A stretch of DNA of 42,233 bases from NCBI RefSeq assembly GCF_000805335.1, contig NZ_KN708638.1:157832-200064 (forward strand), written 5' to 3'. Position numbers and translations under genes: made by a program. Under the pieces are notes generated by a model. It was given only the letters and a program-made list of their open reading frames with translations. It was not told the origin of the DNA and made no database searches. This DNA is from Streptomyces sp. CT34 (GTDB lineage: Bacteria > Actinomycetota > Actinomycetes > Streptomycetales > Streptomycetaceae). Below, piece after piece: positions 18,971-27,120 of this stretch. Numbering within the stretch: position 1 is the first letter of the stretch; every line of letters starts with the position of its first letter.

Positions 18971-19157
18971 TCAGAACGAGCCTGTATATGCTGCGACATG
19001 ACGAAACCTCACTGAGAGTACTCCTCCACATTTTCCGCAAGGCCCGACGGTCAGGCTGGTCTCTTCTTGAGTCCCCCGCACAGCGGTCCGCTCGGCGGCC
19101 TCGCCGGCCTCGACCTTGCCCGCCGGGAACTGCCGGCGCAGATCGCCTTCTTCGACC
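18971..19157 (-). pseudogene. Nudix hydrolase fragment cut by a mobile element
   Basis: From 19157 the minus strand reads [20 protein letters not shown], then [18 protein letters not shown]: a Nudix box (GX5EX7REUXEEXGU) in which the Glu after Arg is Gly and the late Gly is Ser. These replacements would hurt metal binding. The sequence upstream is lost exactly at the CTAG/inverted-repeat boundary at 19158, and downstream homology ends soon after the box. Nudix proteins hydrolyse nucleoside diphosphate derivatives; this piece is inactive. Confidence 0.75.
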
Positions 19158-19240
19158 CTAGGGCGTGTATCGAATGCGCCGGTCGCCAGCGCGACACCGT
19201 CGGCGGACGATCCAAAATCACGTGCGACCTTCGCCTGGTC

Positions 19241-20065
19241 ATGCTGGGGTTGTTCGCTGTGAATGCTCATTTCCTCGATGAAGCCGACTTGATGGACAGG
19301 ATGGAACGGAACCTGGCGGAGCATGCCTGTCACCTGCATCGAAGCATGACCGGTGCGGCCGTCACAGAGACTGGTGACCTCTTGGTCGCCGACAGCGGCC
19401 TGGACGACGACACTTTCAACATCGTTGCCGCAGCCCGCTTCGCCGCCGCCACCGCACCGGCACGTATCACCGAAACTGCTCAGACGCTGGCTCGCACCGG
19501 CCGCCGCTTCTCCTGGTGGGTGGGGCCTGCCTCGACACCACTGGACCTCGCCGCCCGTCTGACGGCCGCCGGTCTGCCGGCGTCCGAACGCGAGACGGCC
19601 ATGTGGGCCGAGCTGGACGACACCCTGCCACTGCCCGCCGCCCAAGGACTGGACATCCAGACGGTGGCCACACCCGAACGGCTCGCCGACTACGCCTCGG
19701 TTCTCGCTGCGAACTGGGACCCGCCTGCTGACACCGTCCGCCGCTTCTTCGCCCAGGCCGCCCCGCAGGCACTGGCCGCGCACTGCCCGGCCCGGTACCT
19801 GGTCGGCTACGTGGGGGGCCGTCCGGTCTGTTCGGCCGAAGTGTTTCATCACGCGGGGGTTGCCGGGATCTACAACATCTGCACTCTGGCCACCCACCGC
19901 CGACGTGGCTACGGCGGTGCCATCACGCTCGCGGCACTCCGCACGGCCCGCGACCGAGATCACCGCATCGCGGTCTTGCAGGCGTCCGCCGACGGCGAGC
20001 CCGTCTACCGCCGCCTGGGGTTCCGCTCCTGTGGCCAGTTCACCGAACACACCATCAACCCCTGA
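19241..20065 (+). CDS. GNAT-family N-acetyltransferase
   Basis: A 274-residue protein. The C-terminal half is a GNAT domain: [20 protein letters not shown], then the acetyl-CoA loop [20 protein letters not shown] (R/Q-x-x-G-x-G/A) and [20 protein letters not shown]. The N-terminal ~150 residues form a second, diverged GNAT-like half, as in two-domain actinobacterial members. It transfers acetyl from acetyl-CoA to an unknown amine. I chose ATG 19241 (a GTG at 19259 is also possible) because the reading upstream runs over the mobile-element end. It lies between matching inverted repeats next to an IS5 transposase remnant, suggesting carriage as passenger. Confidence 0.85.
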   Translation: MLGLFAVNAHFLDEADLMDRMERNLAEHACHLHRSMTGAAVTETGDLLVADSGLDDDTFNIVAAARFAAATAPARITETAQTLARTGRRFSWWVGPASTPLDLAARLTAAGLPASERETAMWAELDDTLPLPAAQGLDIQTVATPERLADYASVLAANWDPPADTVRRFFAQAAPQALAAHCPARYLVGYVGGRPVCSAEVFHHAGVAGIYNICTLATHRRRGYGGAITLAALRTARDRDHRIAVLQASADGEPVYRRLGFRSCGQFTEHTINP

Positions 20066-20114
20066 CCCGCTTAAACTCCGCTGGCCCTCTGCCCGCTTTT
20101 CCTGACAGCGCTGG

Positions 20115-20619
20115 TCACAGCCACTCGTTGATGGCCGCAACGAGGACAGTGGCCTCGTAGCGGACCGCGAGCTTGTCGTATCTCGTGGCCACAGCGCGGT
20201 GCCTTTTGAGGCGATCAATACCGCACTCGACAGCGTGCCGAGCCTTGTAGTCCTCGGCGTCGAACTTGGGCGGCAGGCCAGCAAGCGAGCCGAGATTCCT
20301 GCGGTTGCGAGCTTGGTCCGCCTTGTGCGGGATGGTGCAGCGGATACCGCGTCAGCGCAGGTAGGCACGGTTGCAACTCGGCGAAGATCCGCTGCCAGGT
20401 GCCGTCCCGCTGCCAGCGGCGGAACAGGTCGTACACCCGGACCCAGGGCCCATACCGCTCCGACACATGCCGCCACGGGACGCCGGTGCGGGTACGAAAC
20501 CGTATGCCGTCGATCAGCTGCCGCCTGGTCGATATCGGCGGACGGCCCGGCTTCCTGCCCCTGGGCAACACCGGCTCCATGCGGGCCCATTGCGTATCCG
20601 TCAGGTCTCCACGCGCCAC
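20115..20619 (-). pseudogene. IS5-family transposase, internally deleted
   Basis: From 20619: MARGDLTDTQWARMEPVLPR, RQLIDGIRFRTRTGVPWRHV, ERYGPWVRVYDLFRRWQRDG, TWQRIFAELQ. The sequence then jumps, in a shifted frame, to the very end of the same family: [72 protein letters not shown], stopping at 20115. The middle, with the first and second catalytic Asp, is gone, so it cannot transpose alone; the final Glu region ([11 protein letters not shown]) remains. The deletion shortens the gene from roughly 800 to 505 bp. Confidence 0.88.
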
Positions 20620-20681
20620 AGAACCAGATCATCTCACCTCAAGATCCACTTCCGATACACGCCCTAGTTCACAGACGTGTG

Positions 20682-20717
20682 GGGCTCCCCACCAGCCTGT
20701 GACCGGCGGGGGAGCCC
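20682..20717. terminator. GC-rich hairpin terminator
   Basis: GGGCTCCCCACC (20682-20693) pairs with 20705-20717 over 12 bp with one bulge. It lies 27 bp beyond the stop of the minus-strand secreted SH3-like gene and just outside the mobile-element boundary. Confidence 0.7.
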
Positions 20718-20743
20718 GATGGTTTGATCGAGTCGGGAGATGG

Positions 20744-21061
20744 TCAGCAGACCGGGGGGTCGGGGGTCCCCCAGTCGCGCAACACCTGGTTCGGCTGCCA
20801 TACCCAGCCGGCGGCTTCGGGGGCGTTGAGGTTCCACCAATTGCCGTCGGGAGTTTGGCAGTTGATTGTGACTGGCTGGCCGTTCCGGCCTTTGCCCACG
20901 ATCGCTCCGTCGGGAGCTGCCAGGATGTCGGCGTCTGCGATGAAGCGCCCGGGCACTCCTGCCGCGGCTTGGGCCGCCTGTGCCTGCGGGGACAGGAGCG
21001 TTCCTCCGACGAAAGCAACGGACAGGCCAACCAGTGTCAGCTTTGAAGCGAGTTTACGCAC
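20744..21061 (-). CDS. Small secreted protein with bacterial SH3-like domain
   Basis: GTG 21061 with GGAG eight bases upstream. The 105-residue product has a Sec signal peptide (RKLASKLTLVGLSVAFVGGT, LLSPQAQA) and then a single SH3b-like unit: DADILAAPDGAIVGKGRNGQ, PVTINCQTPDGNWWNLNAPE, AAGWVWQPNQVL. The pattern of R/A-P-D...V...G..V.I.C......WW.L......GWV fits bacterial SH3 domains, which commonly bind cell-wall peptides. Two Cys (INCQ and the C-terminal C) may form a disulfide. It follows, and slightly overlaps, a broken gene on the same strand, and ends at a strong hairpin. Confidence 0.85.
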   Translation of the reverse strand: MRKLASKLTLVGLSVAFVGGTLLSPQAQAAQAAAGVPGRFIADADILAAPDGAIVGKGRNGQPVTINCQTPDGNWWNLNAPEAAGWVWQPNQVLRDWGTPDPPVC

Positions 21062-21618
21062 TAGATCTCCATGGCTGGAGGCGATACTCGTGAATACTGG
21101 AATATCGCATGGTCAATTCCCGATGCACGCTAGTAGGCGGCGATGAAATTCCGGTATAACGGTCCGCAGACCATGGCGTCGGCTCGATCCTGAAAGTGCT
21201 ACGGGTCTGTGGGCCTCGGACGTGGACCGGGCGGCCCGACAGATAGACGACGTCGCCCTCGCGAAAGGCTCCCGTATACGCGCCCAGATAGGACCGCATC
21301 TGCGTGATCCGACGGGCGAATTCGGCCGATTCGTCGATCGTGGACCCGCGGACGGTATCCACCGCGATCCCGTACACAGCCGATGCCGCGAGGCCCTCGG
21401 TATGGTCAGTCACCCGAGCCGGCACACTGATCGCACCGACCTCCTGGGCAACAACTCCGGCCAGCGTCCCGGCTCCGGCTTCGCGCAGCGGCTCGCAGCT
21501 GATATGCGTGCCGGCCCCGGTCCGTGAGCCCCTGCAGCTTGCGCGACTCCTGCTGTATCAGCGCGCCGAACGAGCTGCCCACCATGTAATTGGGCGAAAT
21601 GGGAGTACGTCTCATCAC
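21054..21618 (-). pseudogene. Unrecognised protein gene with a frameshift
   Basis: The frame from 21618 (MMRRTPISPNYMVGSSFGAL, IQQESRKLQGLTDRG) stops making sense near 21515. A second frame then runs HISCEPLREAGAGTLAGVVA, QEVGAISVPARVTDHTEGLA, SAVYGIAVDTVRGSTIDESA and EFARRITQMRSYLGAYTGAF. Together they would form a ~185-residue protein ending just inside the start of the SH3-like gene. I do not know the family. It diverges from the broken DUF1048 gene across 28 bp. Confidence 0.5.
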
Positions 21619-21646
21619 GAATCGACAAGCTCAAGGAGGGCGGAAG

Positions 21647-21888
21647 ATGAACTTTTGGCAAGCCATTACAGGCAGCGATCTCACAACCGAATGGAAGGCG
21701 TTCGAAGCCCGGGCCGGGGCTTGCCGGCCGACTACCGGGCGGCGTGGGATCAGATCAAGGTTCACCTCTCCCCGTACTCGTGCTTGAAACGACGTCGCTG
21801 CCTTCCGTGACGACCTGGTCAAGGACTCGCGCACCTGCGCGGACATGTATCAGGCTTCCATCAGCGGGGAATCCGGCACGGCCGAGTA
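21647..21888 (+). pseudogene. DUF1048-family gene, frameshifted and internally deleted
   Basis: ATG 21647 follows the excellent site AAGGAGGGCGGAAG. The N-terminus reads MNFWQAITGSDLTTEWKAFE and, after a shift near 21712, GLPADYRAAWDQIKVHLSPY. The middle is missing, and another frame gives the typical end NDVAAFRDDLVKDSRTCADM then YQASISGESGTAE, stopping at 21886-21888. DUF1048 proteins are ~110 residues, often paired with PadR regulators, and of unknown function. The intact ribosome site suggests recent decay. Confidence 0.72.
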
Positions 21889-21982
21889 GTAACACCCGTC
21901 GTTGTCATACCAGTAGGCGTAAGCCCGAACGACCCCTGGCAAGCCGAGTAGCCTGCCGGCGCGTCGGCAAATCCGCGCTTGG

Positions 21983-22405
21983 CTAGTGGGCTGCGAGCCT
22001 CTCCACCAGACCAATCCCCCGCGCCAGCAACTCCCGCTCCTCCCCCGTCAATTCCGCCTCAATCGCCCGCGCAAGCCAATCCGCCCTGCGCCCCCGCTCC
22101 TCCTCCAGCAGCGCCTGCCCCGCAGAGGAGAGCTCGACCAGGCTCTTACGGCCGTCGGTCGGATGCGCCCGGCGCGTGATCAGCCCCTGCTCCATGAGCA
22201 GCCCAACGGCTCGGGCCATGGACTGGGGGCGCACCCGCTGATCGGCCGCCAGTTCGCTGGTCGTCATCGCACCGCTGCGGTCCAGCGCACCGAGGACGGC
22301 CACCTGACCGAGCGGCATCTGGTCCTCGAGCTTCACGCGCCGCGTGAGCTTTCCCATCGCGGTGCGCAGTTCGGCCGCGACGGCGGCGGATTCCGGAAGG
22401 GGCAT
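21983..22405 (-). CDS. MarR-family transcriptional regulator
   Basis: A 140-residue protein with the MarR winged helix: MPLGQVAVLGALDRSGAMTT, SELAADQRVRPQSMARAVGL, LMEQGLITRRAHPTDGRKSL, VELSSAG. Flanking helices give the dimer domain. Upstream in-frame codons (to 22573) read Cys-rich and fall in the repeat array, so I use MPLPES (22405). It diverges from an enolase gene, and the 182-bp gap holds seven CTGNACAG-type octamers. MarR proteins bind short dyads as dimers, so this regulator is the obvious candidate to bind the array and control itself and the enolase. Confidence 0.92.
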   Translation of the reverse strand: MPLPESAAVAAELRTAMGKLTRRVKLEDQMPLGQVAVLGALDRSGAMTTSELAADQRVRPQSMARAVGLLMEQGLITRRAHPTDGRKSLVELSSAGQALLEEERGRRADWLARAIEAELTGEERELLARGIGLVERLAAH

Positions 22406-22427
22406 ACCGAATTTTAACGCAGCACAG

Positions 22428-22512
22428 CTGCACAGCAGAACTGAACAGAAGACTGTACAGCAAGACTGAACAGCGAAACTAAACAGCACAACTGCACAGC
22501 ATTGCTGTAGAG
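22428..22512. promoter_or_regulatory. Array of seven CTGNACAG-type octamers, 13-bp period
   Basis: Octamers start at 22428 (CTGCACAG), 22441 (CTGAACAG), 22453 (CTGTACAG, perfect palindrome), 22466 (CTGAACAG), 22479 (CTAAACAG), 22492 (CTGCACAG) and 22505 (CTGTAGAG). Spacings are 13, 12, 13, 13, 13 and 13 bp. The array fills the gap between the divergent marR and enolase genes, 23 bp from the marR start and 75 bp from the enolase start. The spacers vary in sequence while the octamers are conserved, which points to protein binding rather than simple repeat expansion. Confidence 0.75.
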
Positions 22513-22587
22513 TGTCCTGCGCCGGGTCCAGCGCCACCGTCGCCGCAGCCGGACCCCGGCACACATGCGACAACGGGAAGGACTCCC

Positions 22588-23865
22588 ATGACCGCCATCA
22601 CCTCCGTGACCGGCCGCCGCGTCCTCGACAGCAGGGGCAACCCCACCGTCGAAGTGGACGTGGAACTGGCGGACGGATCCATCGGCCGGGCCGCAGTCCC
22701 CTCCGGTGCCTCAACCGGCGCCCGCGAGGCCGTCGAGCTCCGCGACGGCAACCCGGCCCGCTGGCACGGCAAGGGCGTCGACCACGCGGTCCGCCACGTC
22801 AACACGGAGCTCGCCACCGCCGTCACCGGCCGCGAGGCCGAGGACCAGGCCGGCCTCGACGCCGCCCTCGTCGCCACGGACGGCACCCCCACCAAGTCCA
22901 GGCTCGGCGCCAACGCGATCCTCGGGGTCTCCCTGGCCACCGCCAAGGCCGCAGCCGCCGCCCACCGCCTGCCGCTCTACCGCTACCTCGGCGGCTCCGA
23001 CGCCCGGCTGCTGCCCGTACCGATGATGAACATCGTCAACGGGGGCGCGCACGCCGACAATCCCCTGGACTTCCAGGAGTTCATGATCGCCCCGATCGGC
23101 GCGCAGACCTTCGCCGAGGCCGTGCGGATGGGGTCCGAGATCTTCCACACCCTGCGCCGCGACCTTCTCGCCGCCGGGCACTCCACGGGGGTGGGCGACG
23201 AGGGCGGCTTCGCACCCGCCCTGCGCACCGCCGAGGAGGCCCTCGACTTCGTGGTGACCGCCGTCGAGCGCACGGGATATCGGCCGGGCACGGACATCGG
23301 CCTGGTCATGGACCCGGCGTCGTCCGAGTTCTTCCGCGAAGGCGTCTACGACTACACCGGGGAAGGGACACGGCGCACACCCGCCGAACACGCCGACTAC
23401 CTGGTCAAGTTGATCGACGCCTACCCCATCGTGTCGATCGAGGACCCGATGGCCGAGGACGACCTGACGGGGTGGCGGGACCTGACCGCACGGGTCGGTG
23501 CGCGCTGCCAGCTCACCGGTGACGACGTGTTCTGCACGAACGAGACCCTCCTGCGCGAGGGCATCGGCTCCGGCGTCGCCAACTCGGTCCTGGTGAAGGT
23601 CAATCAGATCGGCACCCTGACCGAGTCCCTGGCCACCGTCAACGCCGCCCACCGGGCGGGCTACACCGTCGTCATGTCGCACCGCTCGGGAGAGACGGAG
23701 GACACGACGATCGCGGACCTGGCGGTGGCCACGGGCTGCGGCCAGATCAAGACCGGATCACTGTCCCGCTCCGACCGCACCGCCAAGTACAACCAACTCA
23801 TCCGCATCGAGGAGCAGTTGGGCGACAGCGCCCAGTACGCAGGCACGGAAGCGTTGCGCCGCTAG
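22588..23865 (+). CDS. eno: Enolase (probable second, specialised copy)
   Basis: A full-length 425-residue enolase, which interconverts 2-phosphoglycerate and phosphoenolpyruvate in the cytoplasm. Active-site elements are present: [14 protein letters not shown] (His), FQEFMIAP (Glu), GDEGGFAP (Glu), VMDPASSEF (Mg Asp), [10 protein letters not shown] (Mg Glu), TGDDVF (Mg Asp), [12 protein letters not shown] (Lys), [10 protein letters not shown] and [10 protein letters not shown] (Lys). The wording differs from typical housekeeping copies at several points ([18 protein letters not shown]). GGGAAGGACTCCC precedes the ATG. Streptomyces often carry two enolases, and the accessory setting with a dedicated MarR regulator suggests the conditional one. 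Confidence 0.96.
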   Translation: MTAITSVTGRRVLDSRGNPTVEVDVELADGSIGRAAVPSGASTGAREAVELRDGNPARWHGKGVDHAVRHVNTELATAVTGREAEDQAGLDAALVATDGTPTKSRLGANAILGVSLATAKAAAAAHRLPLYRYLGGSDARLLPVPMMNIVNGGAHADNPLDFQEFMIAPIGAQTFAEAVRMGSEIFHTLRRDLLAAGHSTGVGDEGGFAPALRTAEEALDFVVTAVERTGYRPGTDIGLVMDPASSEFFREGVYDYTGEGTRRTPAEHADYLVKLIDAYPIVSIEDPMAEDDLTGWRDLTARVGARCQLTGDDVFCTNETLLREGIGSGVANSVLVKVNQIGTLTESLATVNAAHRAGYTVVMSHRSGETEDTTIADLAVATGCGQIKTGSLSRSDRTAKYNQLIRIEEQLGDSAQYAGTEALRR

Positions 23866-24040
23866 GGCCTGTCGGCGGATCATGCCTGGGCCGCGGAGTC
23901 TGGCACGCCCGTCTGCGGCGTTGTCCTCAAACTTCCCCACGCTCTCGACTTCGTTCGAGCAGGGGAGACCGCATCGACCCCACTTACCACCACCGATCAG
24001 AGCCGGCTCCCAGAGCCACCATGATCCGCCGCGAGAGGTA

Positions 24041-25089
24041 GTAGTGCCTGGTCAGGTTCACTCACCGGTGGGTGTGTCCGTTTGATCAGGTGTGTTGTTG
24101 ACCGGGTGTGTCAGGTGGGGAGTTGGCCGCGGTCCGGTGTGATCTGGAGGACTTTTGCGGCGGAGATGTTCGAGCCGTTTGCGCGGGCGGATCAGCGGCG
24201 GTGTGCGGTGTGTATCTGCGAGGACTGCTGCTGGACGGGCGACGCAAGTCGGTGGGACCGATGGCCGCTCGGCTGGGCAAGGACGGCAACCGGCAAGCCC
24301 TGGCCCACTTCATCACCACCAGCCCGTGGGACGAGGCACGTGTACGAGCCCGCCTGGCCTGGAGGATGCAGCGGGTGATCAAGCCGGCCGCGCTGATCGT
24401 CGTTGACACCGGGTTCCTCAAGGACGGGGCGCCTCGGCGTGCGTGGCACGGCAGTACTCCGGGCACCGCCGGCAAGGTCACCAACTGCCAGGCAGGTATC
24501 TCGCTACACCTGGCCTACGACCTCGCCTCGGCAGCGGTCGACTGGCGGCTGTTCGTACCCGAGAGCTGGGATCCCGCCTCGCCCAAGGCCGATGCGGCCA
24601 AGGTCGCCGCCGCACCACGTGCGGCATCCCCGCCGACGCCGGACACGTCGAGAAGTGGCAACTGGCCCTGGACATGATCGACGAGACCAGATCGTGGAGC
24701 ATCGAGGTCCCCCTCGTCGCCGGTCGTGCCGCTTCGGGCTGGGCGTGGCCGTCCGACCTGCCCGCCGACACCCCACCGGCCACCCTCGTACGCACAGCGA
24801 AACTGCGCCGGCGCATCGAGCACGACTACCGCGAGATGAAACAGGCCTGGGCCTGGCCCACTTCGAAGGCCGCACCTTCAAGGCCGGCACCGCCACGTCA
24901 CCCTCGTCTCCGTCACGCACGCCTTCTGCACCCTCCAGCGCATCAGCCGGTCCCCACAAGAGACGGCGCCGGCTTGAACCTCTACCGAGTCGCCCGCGAA
25001 CTGCAGTTAATCCTCGTGGCCTGGACCGGCGTCTGCCGCAGCTGTCACCGCGACAGGCCAGAACCGATACCAACCTGACCAAGCACTAC
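24041..25089 (+). mobile_element. Defective IS701-family element with both inverted repeats
   Basis: GTAGTGCCTGGTCAGGTT (24041-24058) is repeated inverted at 25072-25089 with 17 of 18 bases matching, so both ends of the element survive. The 1049-bp length is a few hundred bases short of what I expect for IS701 elements with a full transposase, in agreement with the internal deletion seen in the coding part. I see no clear target duplication. Confidence 0.8.
24108..25078 (+). pseudogene. IS701-family transposase, frameshifted and deleted
   Basis: Pieces in several frames: VYLRGLLLDGRRKSVGPMAA, QALAHFITTSPWDEARVRAR, ALIVVDTGFLKDGA (family consensus has DDTGFLKDG, so the first Asp is Val), NCQAGISLHLAYDLASAAVD, WRLFVPESWDPASPKADAAK. 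After a shift come GHVEKWQLALDMIDETRSWS and IEVPLVAG. A large part of the catalytic core is then missing before RTAKLRRRIEHDYREMKQA (final Glu region) and LNLYRVARELQLILVAWTGV. The stop lies in the right inverted repeat. Inactive. Confidence 0.88.
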
Positions 25090-25388
25090 CAGCACCTGCG
25101 TACGGGTTCCCAGATTTCCGTCGCGGTCGGGGACGGCCGACCTCCCGGGCGGCGTGCGCGCTCCGAGTCAACAGCCATTCGATCCAAAGCTGAGCGGACG
25201 GTTCACGACCGCGTACCCCCGCTCACGGTAGAGGTGCAGAAAGGGGTGCATGCAGCGGTTCGCAACTTTTCATATGCGTACAACCGAGTTAGGTGCCGGT
25301 TGGGTGGGGATGCCGATACGAGAGGGCCCCGCAGGATGGGCCCGGCCCTACGGGGCGACTCAACCCCCCTCCGTATGCGAAGTGAGGC

Positions 25389-25943
25389 ATGGTCATGTGG
25401 CCCAACGCCCTTGACGATTTTGCCAGTTCGGTGACCGCAGGCGAGTCGGTGATGTTCGTGAGTCGACTCAACGGCACCTACATCCGGAAGCAGGGTGACG
25501 CCCAGGTCGTCAACCTGCCACTCAAGAACAACACGGACAACGCACATCTCTTCCGTCTGCACATCGCCGGCAAGCATGCCGGCAACAACCTGTACTCCAT
25601 CGAGAGCCTGGAAACCCACCTCCCCTCCGAACCGGCCCTGTACATGTCGGTCAACCCCGACAACGTCGCCGACGGTATCCGGTGGGTCGACCCGAAGACC
25701 GTCAGCGGGAAGGCCGCGAAGGCTCTGCTGTGGTACATCGTCCCGCAGCCTTGTGGAGGTGTCGCCCTGCTGCCGGGTCTCGACCCTTCCTACGGTCTCG
25801 GCTTCATCGACAAGAACCCCGGCGTCAATGTCTGCGGACGCCCCACCGAGCTCATCTACGGCTGGGTCCCCGTGATGAACACGTGGGACATCACCGGGCA
25901 GCGGGACAGGGAGTGCCCGCCCACCAAGATCCCGGAGGTCTGA
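25389..25943 (+). CDS. Uncharacterised protein, possibly beta-trefoil-like
   Basis: A 184-residue frame preceded by GTGAGG; ATG 25389 or the ATG two codons later may start it. There is no signal peptide. The sequence shows recurring beta-strand pairs with aromatic residues: SVMFVSRLNGTYIRKQGD, HLFRLHIAGKHAGNNLYSIE, PALYMSVNPDNVADGIRWVD, GVALLPGLDPSYGLGFIDKN. This spacing resembles beta-trefoil (ricin-like) folds, but I recognise no defining motif. Codon use is regular, and no stops or shifts interrupt it. It sits between IS701 and Tn3 debris without partners. Confidence 0.65.
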   Translation: MVMWPNALDDFASSVTAGESVMFVSRLNGTYIRKQGDAQVVNLPLKNNTDNAHLFRLHIAGKHAGNNLYSIESLETHLPSEPALYMSVNPDNVADGIRWVDPKTVSGKAAKALLWYIVPQPCGGVALLPGLDPSYGLGFIDKNPGVNVCGRPTELIYGWVPVMNTWDITGQRDRECPPTKIPEV

Positions 25944-26254
25944 CGGGGCAGGCGTGGCACGTTCATCAGGACAAGCGCTCGTCAGGACAAGCCTGTTGGC
26001 TGGTTGTGCGCCCGGCCGAGGTTCGTTCACGGCCACAACTGAGCCGGCGGCAAGAAGCTCCTGCCGCCGACCGTGAAGAAGTCGGTGACCGGTGGAAGCG
26101 GCCAGTGACGTGAGCGGTGCCTTACGACCTATCGCCGACGCTGTGACCGGCGTCACGGATGACGTGATGGCTGTCGTTCTGAGTGGGCTCGGTGTCGTCG
26201 TCTCAGAGCGTCGGCGATACGTCGCGGCAGAAGCGCGCAGAACGCCGCTACCGA

Positions 26255-26460
26255 CTGAGGGAGGACTGCCGAACGTCCACTGCGGCATGCAGCTGCTCGG
26301 CGTCCTGGCCCTTCGCTACTCCAACGACCGGCACAAGCCCGTCATCGACGTCCTGAGGCTGGTTGAACGGCACAAGGACTCCTCCACCACCCACCTTCCG
26401 CTCGGCGAGACCATCCCGCTGGAAGGCATCGTGCGCAAGGACTGGACGGCGGACCCGTCG
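26255..26460 (+). pseudogene. Tn3-family transposase (TnpA) fragment
   Basis: Within a longer open frame, the stretch LLGVLALRYSNDRHKPVIDV, LRLVERHKDSSTTHLPLGET, IPLEGIVRKDW closely follows the TnpA pattern (LL..L.FRS.N..H.PV.DAL.LI.RY......YPLGE.VP..G.V...W). Sequence on both sides lacks this similarity. About 65 codons of a ~1000-residue protein remain. Tn3 elements usually bring resolvase and passenger genes, but none is visible here. Confidence 0.7.
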
Positions 26461-27120
26461 CGCCCGGCCCCGTCCAAACGGTCCGCAAGGGCAGCGCCCG
26501 AAGATGCCGAGCACCTCGCCGACGGCCAGGCCGGCCAGTATGCGCAACGCTCTCCTGCGCGTGTTCCCCGCCTCCGCGCACACCCGAGCCGGGGGCGGGG
26601 TGGGGCGCCGACACGGGGCTGGGATGGGAAGCCCCCAGCGATCAGCCAGGCTCCTGTCGGCACGCTCAGCGAGTTGATCGATCACAGAGGCCGCTGGGCT
26701 GTGTCACCGAGGCGGTGGGGCGAGATGGCTGCCAGGAGCGACGACGAGGTGCTGACCGGCCTTGTTCAGGGACATCCTGGAGGGCGCATTCCCAGGGACT
26801 CGGGCGTGCGGTCGACGTGCGTCCGCTGCGCCTCGCGGCTGCCTCGGTCGTACGTCAGGGCGCTCTTCGGCTGTGATGCGTGCCGCAGCCCGGCTGTGCT
26901 TCGCGACACACCTCGCCCGCGCTCCGGGACACACCGCGTCCGCGCAGACCAGCGCCCACCAGTCATCCCACCCCCGGAAACCATTGGTTTCATATTCAAC
27001 ATAGAAATTGCACTTTCAAGGAATTCATCCGTCTATTGATACCGCTTACATCTTTTACTTATCTTGTGTGCCCATAAGTCACTCTCCGACCTGTTTCCCC
27101 CATCGGAGCACCCCTCGCAC
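26461..27120. other. Region with no recognisable gene, promoter side of the next regulator
   Basis: From 26461 to ~26980 the open frames are low-complexity and unrecognised. At 26985-27065 the base composition turns clearly AT-rich (GGTTTCATATTCAACATAG; CATCTTTTACTTATCTTG), which probably marks the promoter of the regulator starting at 27121. Confidence 0.45.

Larger units (their letters stand above)
19158..20667. mobile_element. Putative IS5-type element carrying a GNAT gene
   Basis: Both ends show CTAG followed inward by GGCGTGTATCG: left CTAG 19158-19161 with the repeat at 19162-19172, right repeat ending at 20663 with CTAG 20664-20667. CTAG could be the duplicated 4-bp target, as in some IS5 groups. 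Inside are a GNAT acetyltransferase gene and a shortened IS5-family transposase gene on the opposite strand. The left boundary coincides with the break in a Nudix gene. The unit could be a transporter-type IS with a passenger gene, or two element ends brought together. Confidence 0.55.

Noticed and set aside
18574..19161. 195-codon plus-strand frame
   Set aside because: Pro/Arg/Ser-rich low-complexity translation with no ribosome site, crossing the Nudix remnant and mobile-element end.
22421..22512. CRISPR-like or iteron array
   Set aside because: Units of 13 bp are far too short for CRISPR, and there is no cas or rep gene; a promoter-located operator array fits better.
23871..24000. Sequence after enolase resembling intergenic repeats or IS ends seen in Streptomyces
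   Set aside because: It looks familiar but I found no paired inverted end or transposase scrap to support a call.
25325..25352. GC-rich hairpin ahead of the 184-residue gene
   Set aside because: The stem is imperfect and composition alone could give it; no evidence that it is a terminator or attenuator.
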